64,000 bases of DNA, from NCBI RefSeq assembly GCF_001936575.1, contig NZ_MSMP01000008.1:124001-188000 (forward strand), read 5' to 3'. Below the pieces are notes generated by a model, which searched no databases, was not told the origin of the DNA, and was given only the letters and a program-made list of their open reading frames with translations. Made by a program: the position numbers and the translations under genes. Source of the stretch: Tenacibaculum agarivorans. Its GTDB lineage: Bacteria; Bacteroidota; Bacteroidia; Flavobacteriales; Flavobacteriaceae. This document shows positions 55,736 through 64,000 of the stretch, one piece after another. Position 1 is the stretch's first letter. Every line of letters begins with the position of its first letter.

Positions 55736-57514
55736 ATGTCAGCAGAGCATCACCATCATAAAGAAACATTTGTTACTAAATATATTTTTAGTACAGATCA
55801 TAAAATGATCTCGAAGCAGTTCTTGATCACAGGTATGTTTATGGGTATTATAGGAGTATTCATGTCTATGTTATTCCGTTTACAACTAGCTTGGCCTGAA
55901 AAGTCATTCTCAATTATTGAGGCGTTTTTAGGTTCACATCAACAAACTGATGGAGTAATGAATCCAGATACTTATCTTGCTTTAGTTACAATACATGGTA
56001 CTATCATGGTATTCTTTGTATTAACAGCAGGTTTAAGTGGTACATTCTCAAACTTATTAATTCCATTACAAATTGGAGCAAGAGATATGGCATCAGGTTT
56101 CTTAAACATGGTATCATATTGGTTATTCTTCATCTCATCAGCTGTAATGGTTATCTCTTTATTTGTTGAAGCAGGCCCAGCTTCTGCAGGATGGACAATT
56201 TATCCGCCTTTATCTGCATTAAAACAAGCAATTCCAGGTTCTGGAATGGGGATGACTCTATGGTTAGTGTCTATGGCAATTTTCATTGCATCGTCATTAA
56301 TTGGTTCATTAAACTATATTGTAACTGTATTAAATTTACGTACAAAAGGAATGAAGATGACAAGATTGCCTTTAACAATGTGGGCTTTCTTCGTAACAGC
56401 TATTATAGGTGTAATTTCATTCCCAGTATTATTATCTGCTGCATTGTTATTAATATTCGATAGAAGTTTTGGTACTTCGTTTTATTTGTCGGATATATTC
56501 ATTGGAGGAGAAGTTTTACATTACCAAGGAGGATCACCAGTATTATTCGAACACTTATTCTGGTTCTTAGGTCACCCTGAAGTATATATCATATTACTAC
56601 CTGCATTAGGAATTTCATCTGAAGTTATATCAACAAATTCTCGTAAACCAATTTTCGGTTATCGTGCAATGATTGGTTCTATTTTAGGTATTGCATTCCT
56701 TTCTACAATTGTATGGGGACACCATATGTTCGTATCAGGTATGAATCCTTTCTTAGGTTCAGTATTTACATTTACTACAGTATTAATTGCAATTCCATCT
56801 GCAGTAAAAGCATTTAACTATGTAACTACTCTATGGAAAGGTAACTTACAGTTAAATCCAGCAATGTTATTCTCTATTGGATTAGTATCTACTTTTGTAA
56901 CAGGAGGTTTAACAGGATTAGTTCTTGGAGATTCAGCATTAGATATTGCAATACACGATACATACTTTGTGGTAGCACACTTCCACTTAGTAATGGGGGT
57001 ATCTGCATTATTCGGTATGTTTGCTGGAGTATATCACTGGTACCCTAAGATGTACGGTAGAATGATGAATAAAGTAATGGGATACTGGCACTTCTGGTTA
57101 ACTATTATTGCAGCATATGGAGTATTCTTCCCAATGCACTTTATTGGATTAGCAGGTTTACCAAGACGTTACTATACAAATACAAACTTCCCAATGTTTG
57201 ATGACTTAGCAGATATTAACGTATTTATTACAGTTATGGCAATTATGGGTGGAGTAGCTCAGTTAATCTTTTTAGCAAACTTCTTCATTTCTATGTACAG
57301 AGGTCCTAAAGCAAGTCAGAATCCATGGAAGTCTAATACATTAGAGTGGACTACACCAGTTGAACATATTCATGGTAACTGGCCAGGTAAAATCCCTGAA
57401 GTTCATAGATGGGCTTATGATTATAGTAAAACTGATGAAAATGGAAACTATGTTCATGGTCAAGATTTTGTATTACAAACGACACCGTTAAAAGATGGAG
57501 AAGAACCATCTTAG
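55736..57514 (+). CDS. coxA: Cytochrome c oxidase subunit I
   Basis: The 592-residue protein has about twelve membrane helices and the heme-copper oxidase signatures. An early HGTIMVFFVLTAG contains a heme a ligand. WFLGHPEVYIILLPALG holds the CuB His and the cross-linked Tyr; the Glu-Val-Tyr spacing fits A-type oxidases. WGHHMFVSGMNPF holds two CuB His. HDTYFVVAHFHLVMG has the two late heme ligands. It reduces oxygen to water and pumps protons. No separate subunit III or IV follows in this cluster. A terminator lies 26 bp downstream and ends the act-cox operon. Confidence 0.96.
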   Translation: MSAEHHHHKETFVTKYIFSTDHKMISKQFLITGMFMGIIGVFMSMLFRLQLAWPEKSFSIIEAFLGSHQQTDGVMNPDTYLALVTIHGTIMVFFVLTAGLSGTFSNLLIPLQIGARDMASGFLNMVSYWLFFISSAVMVISLFVEAGPASAGWTIYPPLSALKQAIPGSGMGMTLWLVSMAIFIASSLIGSLNYIVTVLNLRTKGMKMTRLPLTMWAFFVTAIIGVISFPVLLSAALLLIFDRSFGTSFYLSDIFIGGEVLHYQGGSPVLFEHLFWFLGHPEVYIILLPALGISSEVISTNSRKPIFGYRAMIGSILGIAFLSTIVWGHHMFVSGMNPFLGSVFTFTTVLIAIPSAVKAFNYVTTLWKGNLQLNPAMLFSIGLVSTFVTGGLTGLVLGDSALDIAIHDTYFVVAHFHLVMGVSALFGMFAGVYHWYPKMYGRMMNKVMGYWHFWLTIIAAYGVFFPMHFIGLAGLPRRYYTNTNFPMFDDLADINVFITVMAIMGGVAQLIFLANFFISMYRGPKASQNPWKSNTLEWTTPVEHIHGNWPGKIPEVHRWAYDYSKTDENGNYVHGQDFVLQTTPLKDGEEPS

Positions 57515-57540
57515 ATATAGATAAAAAATATCATATAGAA

Positions 57541-57577
57541 AAGCCTTACAATACAGTTGTGAGGCTTTTTTTATTTT
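57541..57577 (+). terminator. Terminator of the act-cox operon
   Basis: AAGCCTTACAA (57541-57551) pairs with TTGTGAGGCTT (57557-57567), with one G-T pair and a 5-nt loop. It is followed by a T-rich run. Confidence 0.85.
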
Positions 57578-57690
57578 AAAAATTAGGGTGTTTTTCTCCA
57601 ACGATCTTACTTACTATAATTCTTTTTTTTAGTTAACTTTAATTGGTAGTAGTTAGTTTTAGTTTAAACCCTAAGAATTAAATTTTAGGT

Positions 57691-57727
57691 GCAAAAAGCT
57701 TTTCAGCTTGCTGAAAGGCTTTTTTGC
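57691..57727 (+). other. Long stable hairpin in the gap before the ATPase gene
   Basis: GCAAAAAGCTTTTCAG (57691-57706) and the 17-nt arm at 57711-57727 (starting CTGAAAGG) pair over about 16 bp around a 4-nt loop, with one bulge and a wobble. A short CCTAA / TTAGG pair lies just before it. The act-cox transcript already has a terminator 120 bp upstream. This may therefore end a separate small RNA from the 57600-57690 region, or be a second terminator. Confidence 0.5.
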
Positions 57728-57782
57728 GTATATTATTATGATGATGAAATGATTATATTAGCTTAATCCAAAAAGACAATAG

Positions 57783-58970
57783 ATGTTGTTGCCTGAAAAG
57801 TTAAAAAGAATTAAAGAAGTAGTTTATAAAATTTTAGATATTGATATTAGCTCTGAATCTGTAGTGATAGAAGAAGCTAAAGAAGCTAATGAACTCCCTA
57901 ATGAATACCTAGAAAGGTTCACCTTATATCCACTTCAAAATAAAGAGACACTAAAAGGCAGAGAGAATAGTTTATTAAGCTTAGAAAGAGCCTTTGAAAA
58001 CTGGAAGATTCTTAAAACTCCAGTTTTAGTAGTTACACAACCAGGTGAAGGAGCTACTTCTTTATTGCATGCTAGTACATATATTTATCCGTCAGCTAAA
58101 ATTTTGGAAACTAATGAAGCAATAGATAGCTACCAGAATTTGGTGTCATTGTTACAAAAATACTTGCAAGTAGAAGGAGAATTTAAAACGCTAAATGATT
58201 TAAAAAAAGAAGTTAACGCGAATTGTGAAAATGAAGTAATTATTATTGAAGATATTGAGAGACTATTCATACGAAAAATTAATGGGTTTAATTTATTAGA
58301 AGATTTCCTGTTGTTTTTACATGGAACTAAGAAGAATATTTTTTGGGTATTATCAATCAACAAATATTCCTTCTATTATTTGAATAGAGTTAAATATTTC
58401 TCTTCTAATTTTTCGTATATTATCAATTTAAATCCGATTGATAATGATTTACTAAGAGAAGAAATAACTTCAAGAAATGCAGGTTATACCACAATTTTCT
58501 TGAAGCCAGGTGATATTTCTAAAAAAGTAGAGAAAAAGCTAAAAGGTATTTCTAAGGAAGAAAGACAGCAATTATTAGAAGAGCTTTTTTATAAAAAACT
58601 ATATAACTTTTCAAAAGGAAATATATCTAAAGCAATTTTATATGCTAAAAGATCAGCGTATAAGGTAAAAGAAAAAGTGGTATATATTAAACCCTATACG
58701 TCACAAGCAATAGAAGATTTAAACTTAAGTGATTTATTTACTCTAGAAGCTATTTTTCAGCATAGAGCATTAACCATACAAGAACTGAATATCGTATTAA
58801 GAAATACGAATAGAACAAGTAGATTAACCATAGAAAAATTACTTGAAAAAGATTTAATACAAATAGTAGAAAACAGTAAAAAGACCACTACAGAATATAA
58901 AATTAATTTAATGTTTCTAGAAACATTGAAAGATAAGTTAAGGTCAAGTTTAAATAGAAATATAAAATAA
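57783..58970 (+). CDS. AAA/STAND-like ATPase homologue with degenerate Walker A
   Basis: The 395-residue cytoplasmic protein has an N-terminal region (1-60), then a P-loop-like fold. The Walker A position reads PGEGATSLL (87-95), with Ala91 where the catalytic Lys would be. A Walker B-like VIIIEDIERLF follows near 155. A sensor-like IFWVLSINK strand follows near residue 190. The C-terminal part (about 310-395) resembles a winged helix (FTLEAIFQHRALTIQELNIVLRNTN, then LTIEKLLEKDLIQIV). I cannot assign a named family. ATP hydrolysis is doubtful given the missing Lys, so it may be a binding or scaffold protein. The MscS channel gene begins 1 bp after its stop, so a functional link with membrane tension sensing is likely. 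Confidence 0.65.
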   Translation: MLLPEKLKRIKEVVYKILDIDISSESVVIEEAKEANELPNEYLERFTLYPLQNKETLKGRENSLLSLERAFENWKILKTPVLVVTQPGEGATSLLHASTYIYPSAKILETNEAIDSYQNLVSLLQKYLQVEGEFKTLNDLKKEVNANCENEVIIIEDIERLFIRKINGFNLLEDFLLFLHGTKKNIFWVLSINKYSFYYLNRVKYFSSNFSYIINLNPIDNDLLREEITSRNAGYTTIFLKPGDISKKVEKKLKGISKEERQQLLEELFYKKLYNFSKGNISKAILYAKRSAYKVKEKVVYIKPYTSQAIEDLNLSDLFTLEAIFQHRALTIQELNIVLRNTNRTSRLTIEKLLEKDLIQIVENSKKTTTEYKINLMFLETLKDKLRSSLNRNIK

Positions 58971-58971
58971 A

Positions 58972-59862
58972 ATGAAGCGAATAGTAGTTTTTTTATTGCT
59001 ATCTATTAGTACTATCATCTACGCACAACAGGAAACCGTTGAAGATGTTCAAGAAACCGTTGAAGACGTACAAAAGAATGTAGGAGATACAATAAACAAT
59101 GCGAAAGAGATTATATCTTTTACTAAAATATTAACCATTTTAGTGGTTCTTCTATTAACTTTTGGATTTATAAAATTACTGAATTGGTTTTTCAAAAACA
59201 TGGTTAAGAACTTCAATCGCCACCGATTGAAAATTTTAAGAATTCAACCTGTAGTAAATATTCTAGTATGGACATTAGCGATATATACTTTAATAATGAC
59301 GCTTTTTAATCCTTCTGCAGAGGCTATTTATGCATTAATGGGTTCTTCTGCATTAGCATTAGGTTTTGCTATGCAAGACATCTTAAAAAACGTTTTTGGA
59401 GGACTATTAATAATTTTAGATAGACCATTTCAAATAGGTGATAGAATTAATATCAAAGGAAATTACGGTGAAGTAGTTAATATTGGCTTAAGAAATACAC
59501 AAATTAATACGCTCGATGATAATTTAGTAACCATACCTAACTCAGCCATCATTTCAGATAACATATCTAATGCCAATTCAGGAGCTTTAGATTGTATGGT
59601 AGTAGTAAATCTATGGCTTCCTTTACATGTGAATGTAAATAAAGTAAGAAAGATAACGCATGAAGCGGCTATTACTTCAAGGTATTTAAATATTGATAAG
59701 CCAGTTACCATTTTGTTTTTTGATCATTTTGATCATCATCCGGCTACAAAGGTAGTTGTAAAGGCTTATGTTTTAGATGCCAGATATGAAAAGTTATTTG
59801 AAGCAGATGTAACTGAAGCTGCAAAAAAAGCATTTATGGAAGTAGGAATATATCAAAAATAA
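58972..59862 (+). CDS. Mechanosensitive ion channel, MscS family
   Basis: The 296-residue protein has a signal peptide (LLLSISTIIYAQ). A short repeat ETVEDVQ occurs twice (about residues 22-35). Three membrane helices follow, the last being the MscS pore helix (ALMGSSALALGFAMQDILKNVFGGLLIIL). The cytoplasmic beta domain has FQIGDRINIKGNYGEVVNIGLRNTQI and TIPNSAIISDNISN, standard for MscS. Such channels open under membrane tension to release solutes after osmotic downshift. Length is close to that of E. coli MscS. It is paired with the degenerate ATPase gene 1 bp upstream. Confidence 0.92.
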   Translation: MKRIVVFLLLSISTIIYAQQETVEDVQETVEDVQKNVGDTINNAKEIISFTKILTILVVLLLTFGFIKLLNWFFKNMVKNFNRHRLKILRIQPVVNILVWTLAIYTLIMTLFNPSAEAIYALMGSSALALGFAMQDILKNVFGGLLIILDRPFQIGDRINIKGNYGEVVNIGLRNTQINTLDDNLVTIPNSAIISDNISNANSGALDCMVVVNLWLPLHVNVNKVRKITHEAAITSRYLNIDKPVTILFFDHFDHHPATKVVVKAYVLDARYEKLFEADVTEAAKKAFMEVGIYQK

Positions 59863-59936
59863 TACTGTACCAGATTTCAAATCAAAAAGATAAATACTCA
59901 CGATTGATTATGTATAAGTAAACATTTTATTTGAAG

Positions 59937-59944
59937 TATATTTG
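59937..59944 (+). promoter_or_regulatory. -7 element of ruvB, close to its start codon
   Basis: TATATTTG matches the Bacteroidota -7 consensus exactly and lies only 7 nt before the ATG at 59952. Transcription should begin at or a base or two before the start codon, so the ruvB mRNA may be leaderless. No good -33 box is seen. The site also rules out a longer frame starting at the TTG at 59931. Confidence 0.55.
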
Positions 59945-59951
59945 TACGAAT

Positions 59952-60977
59952 ATGAATGAACACCTAAATCCTGAAAATACAAATTACTCTAATGAAGAGA
60001 TGGATGTAGAAAAAAAACTACGCCCGCTCTCGTTTGACGATTTTACAGGTCAGGATCAAGCTATAGAGAATCTTAAAATATTTGTTGAAGCTGCCAATCA
60101 AAGAGGTGAAGCTTTAGATCATACATTATTTCATGGACCTCCGGGTTTAGGAAAAACAACATTAGCCCATATTTTAGCCAATGAGTTAGGAGTTGGTATA
60201 AAAGTTACCTCAGGTCCAGTATTAGACAAACCAGGTGATTTAGCAGGTTTATTGACGAATCTTGATGAAAGAGATGTATTATTTATCGATGAAATTCACC
60301 GATTAAGCCCTATAGTAGAAGAATACTTGTATTCAGCAATGGAAGACTATAAAATTGATATTATGATAGAGTCTGGTCCTAATGCTAGAACAGTTCAAAT
60401 CAATTTAGAACCTTTTACTTTAGTTGGAGCTACAACAAGATCAGGATTATTAACTGCTCCTATGCGAGCACGTTTTGGAATTAGTAGTCGTTTACATTAT
60501 TATTCTACAGAGCTATTGACTACAATTATTCAGCGTAGTTCTGCAATTTTAGGTGTACCAATTTCGATGGAAGCAGCTATAGAAATAGCAGGACGAAGTA
60601 GAGGAACACCACGTATTGCCAATGCTTTACTTAGAAGAGTAAGAGACTTTGCTCAAATAAAAGGAGATGGGAACATTACAATAGAGATAGCAAAATTTGC
60701 GTTAAAAGCTTTAAATGTTGATGCTCATGGTTTAGATGAAATGGATAATAAAATTTTATCAACTATAATAGATAAATTTAAAGGTGGACCAGTTGGAATA
60801 ACAACATTAGCGACTGCCGTAGCTGAAAATGCAGAAACTATTGAAGAAGTTTATGAACCTTTCCTAATTCAACAAGGTTTTATTATGAGAACCCCTAGAG
60901 GAAGAGAAGTTACAGATTTAGCATATAAACATTTAGGAAGAATAAAAGGAAGTAGAAGTCAAGGAGAATTATTTTAG
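59952..60977 (+). CDS. ruvB: Holliday junction branch migration helicase RuvB
   Basis: The protein (341 residues from this start) is an AAA+ ATPase that, with RuvA and RuvC, moves and resolves Holliday junctions. It shows [14 protein letters not shown], Walker [10 protein letters not shown], Walker [10 protein letters not shown], sensor 1 [11 protein letters not shown], the Arg finger region MRARFGI, and the C-terminal winged helix ending in [17 protein letters not shown]. The frame could extend to a TTG at 59931, but a -7 box lies in that extension. MNEHLNPEN also matches the usual start of flavobacterial RuvB. The SulP gene starts directly after the stop codon. Confidence 0.96.
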   Translation: MNEHLNPENTNYSNEEMDVEKKLRPLSFDDFTGQDQAIENLKIFVEAANQRGEALDHTLFHGPPGLGKTTLAHILANELGVGIKVTSGPVLDKPGDLAGLLTNLDERDVLFIDEIHRLSPIVEEYLYSAMEDYKIDIMIESGPNARTVQINLEPFTLVGATTRSGLLTAPMRARFGISSRLHYYSTELLTTIIQRSSAILGVPISMEAAIEIAGRSRGTPRIANALLRRVRDFAQIKGDGNITIEIAKFALKALNVDAHGLDEMDNKILSTIIDKFKGGPVGITTLATAVAENAETIEEVYEPFLIQQGFIMRTPRGREVTDLAYKHLGRIKGSRSQGELF

Positions 60978-62705
60978 GTGAAATTACACAGAATTATCCC
61001 CCTTTTAGAATGGTTGCCTAACTATAAAAAAACGCAATTTAAAGCAGATTTAATTGCGGGTTTAACAGTAGCAACTGTATTAATACCACAAGGAATAGCT
61101 TATGCTTTAATTGCCGGTTTGCCTCCTATTTATGGATTATATTCTGCATTAATTCCGCAAATTATTTATGCAATATTTGGCTCTTCACGTCAAGTTGCTA
61201 TTGGCCCAGTAGCTACAGACTCTTTAATTGTTGCAGCTAGCGTGTCTACTATGGCGTTAATGGGATCAGAGAGTTATATTATGATTGCAATTTTTCTAGC
61301 TTTTTTAGTTGGAACTATTCAATTTTTAATGGGAGTTTTTAGACTAGGTTTTATCGTTAACTTTCTTTCCAGACCAGTAATAACTGGATTTACTTCGGCA
61401 GTAGCGGTAACTATAGGATTGAATCAATTGAGAAATTTTCTTGGAGTTGATTTTTTACAAAGTGATCAGGTTCATGTTTTACTAGAAGATATTTTTTCAA
61501 GAATATTAGAAGTTAATGTAAAAACTACAGTATTAGGAGGAATTACTTGTATAATCATCGTTATTTTAAGAAGAATTCATAAGAAGATACCTAATGCACT
61601 AATTGTAGTTGTACTTAGTATTATACTGATGTCGGTATTTAAAAACTTCTTTTCGGAAGTAGATATAGTAAAGGGTATACCTTCAGGCTTGCCTAGTTTT
61701 AGTTTGCCAGAATTGAACTTTGGATTGATAAGAGAGTTATTACCCATGGCATTTACATTGGTTATGGTTGGATATCTTGAAACTATTTCTATAGGGAAGT
61801 ATTTAGAATCTCAACAAGAAGAATATAAAATAGATCCAAATCAAGAACTAATAGCTTTAGGTTTAAGTAATATTTTTGGTTCCTTTTTTAAATCGTATCC
61901 ATCTACGTCAAGTTTTTCTAGATCTGCTATAAACTTCGATGCAGGAGCAAAAACAGGAATGGCAGCATTTATTTCTGCTGCATTAGTGATGTTAACATTA
62001 TTATATTTAACTCCTGTATTTTATTATTTACCTAAAACAGTACTGGCTGCCATAATTATAGTTGCGGTTTTGCGATTAGTAAACGTGAAAGAAGCTAAGT
62101 TTTTATGGAAAGCCAATATCTTAGATTTTTGGCTGTTAATAGCCACTTTTTGCTCTACATTAATCTTTGGAATAGAATATGGTATTTTAATAGGTGTAAG
62201 TTTATCTCTAATTGTTTTAATTTTTAGAACCTCAAGACCCAATGTTGTAGAGTTAGGTAAAGTACCGGAATCAGATTTTTACAGAAATAAAAACAGATTC
62301 AGTGAAGTGGTTTTAGATGACGAAATTTTAGTTTTCCGTTTTGATGCTCAAATATTTTATGCAAATTCTAGCTATTTCAGAGAGCGACTTGAAGCTATGG
62401 TAGATCAAAAAGGAGGGCAATTAAAACTAATTGTTTTAGATGCTGAAAGCATAAATAGAGTAGATAGTACAGGAATAGAAATGTTAAAACAACAAATCCA
62501 ATTCTATAAAAATAAAGGAATTACATTTTATTTAGCAGGTGTGAAGGGACCTGTTAGAGATGATTTATTTAGAGGAGGATTATTAAATATCATAGAACTT
62601 AACCATTTTTTCATGAGAGTAAATGGAGCGGTTACATTTTTTAAAACGGGAGACAATACAAATCAACAGAAATACGCGCAATATATTCATCAAGCGTATA
62701 AATAA
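60978..62705 (+). CDS. SulP-family anion transporter with STAS domain
   Basis: The 575-residue protein starts with GTG at 60978, immediately after the ruvB stop codon. The membrane part (about 10-420) opens with DLIAGLTVATVLIPQGIAYALIAGLPPIYGLYSALIP, the SulP signature region, and has some 10-14 helices. A cytoplasmic STAS domain follows at about 440-560 (FRFDAQIFYANSSYF, then IVLDAESINRVDSTGIEML). SulP proteins move sulfate, bicarbonate, chloride or related anions with H+ or Na+. The substrate is unknown. The next gene encodes a sulfur-metabolism-type MBL-rhodanese protein, which favours sulfate or another sulfur anion, though only weakly. Confidence 0.92.
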   Translation: MKLHRIIPLLEWLPNYKKTQFKADLIAGLTVATVLIPQGIAYALIAGLPPIYGLYSALIPQIIYAIFGSSRQVAIGPVATDSLIVAASVSTMALMGSESYIMIAIFLAFLVGTIQFLMGVFRLGFIVNFLSRPVITGFTSAVAVTIGLNQLRNFLGVDFLQSDQVHVLLEDIFSRILEVNVKTTVLGGITCIIIVILRRIHKKIPNALIVVVLSIILMSVFKNFFSEVDIVKGIPSGLPSFSLPELNFGLIRELLPMAFTLVMVGYLETISIGKYLESQQEEYKIDPNQELIALGLSNIFGSFFKSYPSTSSFSRSAINFDAGAKTGMAAFISAALVMLTLLYLTPVFYYLPKTVLAAIIIVAVLRLVNVKEAKFLWKANILDFWLLIATFCSTLIFGIEYGILIGVSLSLIVLIFRTSRPNVVELGKVPESDFYRNKNRFSEVVLDDEILVFRFDAQIFYANSSYFRERLEAMVDQKGGQLKLIVLDAESINRVDSTGIEMLKQQIQFYKNKGITFYLAGVKGPVRDDLFRGGLLNIIELNHFFMRVNGAVTFFKTGDNTNQQKYAQYIHQAYK

Positions 62706-62717
62706 AGTTTTTGAATT

Positions 62718-64000
62718 ATGAAGATTGAACAAATTTATACCAACTGCTTATCTCAGGGAACATATTACATTGAGAGTAATGGAGAAGTAGCAGTAATAGA
62801 TCCATTAAGAGAAGTACAAACTTATATAGATAAAGCAGAAAAGGAAAATGCTAAAATTAAGTATATTTTTGAAACTCATTTCCATGCTGATTTTGTTAGT
62901 GGTCATATAACACTAGCAGAAAAAACAGGAGCAACTATAGTATATGGTCCAACGGCACAAACCAGTTTTGATTCTTATATCGCAAAAGATAACGAGTCTT
63001 TTAAAGTAGGGAATATTGAAATTATAGCGCTACACACTCCTGGTCATACTATGGAAAGTACTACCTATTTGATTAAAGACGAAGAAGGGAAAAATCATGC
63101 AATTTTTAGTGGAGATACTTTATTTATTGGAGATGTAGGAAGACCAGATTTAGCTCAAAAAGGAGATATAACTCAAGAGGATTTAGCAGGATATTTATAC
63201 GATAGTTTACGAGAAAAAATTATGATTCTTGAAGATGATGTAGTCGTATATCCAGCCCATGGTGCAGGTTCTGCTTGTGGCAAACACTTAAGTAAGGAAA
63301 CCGTAAGTACAATTGGTGATCAAAAGAAAACTAATTACGCACTGAGAGCTAATATGACTAAAGAAGAGTTTATTAAAGAAGTAACTGATGGGCTTTTACC
63401 TCCTCCAGATTATTTCCCATTAAATGTTAAGCTGAATAAAGAAGGATATGAATCTATTGATAAAATCATACAAAAAGGAACTAAAGCATTAGACGTACAT
63501 GAGTTTGAATCTTTAGCCAATTCCTACGGAGCGTTAGTATTAGATGTCAGGCATCAAAATGATTTTATAAAAGGATTTATACCTCAATCAATTTTTATTG
63601 GATTAAATGGAACTTTTGCACCTTGGGTAGGAGCATTGATTAAAAATACTGAGCAACCTATTTTATTGGTTACCCCTGAGGGAAAAGAGGAAGAAACAGT
63701 AACAAGATTAGCTAGAGTAGGTTTTGACAATGTCCTAGGGTATCTTAATGGTAGTTTTGAAGCATGGAAAAATTCAGAAAAAGAAATAGATAGTATACTA
63801 TCTATTTCTGCAGAAGCATTAGAAGCTGCTCTGAATAATAAAGCTACTGTTTTTGATGTTAGGAAACCTGGAGAGTATGAAAAAGATCATATAAAAAATG
63901 TGGAAAATACACCGTTAGATTATATAAATCAGTATATTAGTGTTTTCCCTAAGTCCCTTAGTTTTCATTTACATTGTGCAGGAGGTTATCGTTCTGTAAT
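62718..64000 (+). CDS. MBL-fold persulfide dioxygenase-like protein with two rhodanese domains (cut by window edge)
   Basis: The frame opens at the ATG at 62718 (MKIEQIYTNCLSQGTYYIES) and is still open after 427 codons at the edge. The N-terminal metallo-beta-lactamase domain has THFHADFVSGH, LHTPGHTMES and FSGDTLFIGDVGRPDL, as in ETHE1-like persulfide dioxygenases, which oxidise glutathione persulfide to sulfite. A first rhodanese domain (about 260-360) lacks its catalytic Cys, with LLVTPEGKEE at that site. A second (about 370 onward) keeps HCAGGYRS and should be active. The protein would detoxify or shuttle sulfane sulfur in the cytoplasm. It follows the SulP gene by 12 bp and is probably co-transcribed. 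Little of the C-terminus is missing. Confidence 0.9.
   Translation, partial: MKIEQIYTNCLSQGTYYIESNGEVAVIDPLREVQTYIDKAEKENAKIKYIFETHFHADFVSGHITLAEKTGATIVYGPTAQTSFDSYIAKDNESFKVGNIEIIALHTPGHTMESTTYLIKDEEGKNHAIFSGDTLFIGDVGRPDLAQKGDITQEDLAGYLYDSLREKIMILEDDVVVYPAHGAGSACGKHLSKETVSTIGDQKKTNYALRANMTKEEFIKEVTDGLLPPPDYFPLNVKLNKEGYESIDKIIQKGTKALDVHEFESLANSYGALVLDVRHQNDFIKGFIPQSIFIGLNGTFAPWVGALIKNTEQPILLVTPEGKEEETVTRLARVGFDNVLGYLNGSFEAWKNSEKEIDSILSISAEALEAALNNKATVFDVRKPGEYEKDHIKNVENTPLDYINQYISVFPKSLSFHLHCAGGYRSV

Noticed and set aside
59931..59951. Upstream TTG start for ruvB adding seven codons
   Set aside because: A consensus -7 promoter box lies inside this stretch, and the ATG at 59952 matches the usual RuvB start.

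Overview
The window comes from a marine-type member of the Bacteroidota, very probably the family Flavobacteriaceae (Tenacibaculum-like). The DNA is strongly AT-rich. Promoter-like sites follow the Bacteroidota form TTG/TTTG - about 20 nt - TAnnTTTG, and Shine-Dalgarno sequences are weak or absent. Proteins carry type IX secretion (T9SS) sorting tails and SprB-type repeats. The respiratory genes form an Alternative Complex III plus cytochrome oxidase cluster. One intergenic gap holds a palindromic element of a kind I associate with flavobacterial genomes. There is no sign of a phage, an insertion sequence or a CRISPR array.

Layout. 1-4137 (minus strand): the start of a LodA/GoxA-like amino acid oxidase and a large DUF2723 membrane glycosyltransferase. 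4338-6875: two identical tRNA-Gln(UUG) genes flank a GH29 fucosidase-like lipoprotein and the 3' remnant of a DUF4114 plus T9SS-tail gene. 6932-12480: an N-acetylmuramoyl-alanine amidase, then rimP-nusA-infB with an attenuator-like leader hairpin. 12721-36700: a six-gene, about 24-kb operon with gaps of 26, 3, 5, 1 and 23 bp, encoding giant exported proteins. 36687-39793 (minus): small conserved genes, an FG-GAP/ASPIC protein and a membrane protein. 39898-45144: a putative TetR-controlled oxidoreductase operon (desaturase-reductase fusion, GMC oxidase, Old Yellow Enzyme homologue, TetR). 45196-57514: a SPOR protein, then actA-actF and coxB-coxA. 57783-64000: a degenerate AAA/STAND ATPase with an MscS channel, ruvB, a SulP transporter and a persulfide dioxygenase-like MBL-rhodanese protein cut by the window edge.

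The most notable part is the 24-kb operon. It encodes a 1585-residue exported beta-rich protein, a fibronectin-III protein, a 1678-residue SprB-repeat protein with a T9SS tail, a PKD-repeat lipoprotein, a 2745-residue TANFOR protein and an outer-membrane beta-barrel with a charged helical tail. The TANFOR protein continues into a HELGH zincin motif, two copies of a domain with an RLL(S/T)C motif, a ParB-like domain, a GNAT-like domain and a C-terminal R-S-ExE ADP-ribosyltransferase. This is the architecture of a polymorphic or multi-effector toxin with its own surface and assembly partners. I see no obvious immunity gene. The toxin reading is inferred from motifs and gene order, not shown by experiment.

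The respiratory cluster appears complete for electron transfer from menaquinol through ACIII (actABCDEF) to an aa3-type oxidase (coxBA), ending at a clear terminator. The TetR operon has two inverted repeats over a near-consensus promoter, in the gap it shares with a divergent membrane-protein/FG-GAP pair, so both units may be controlled together.
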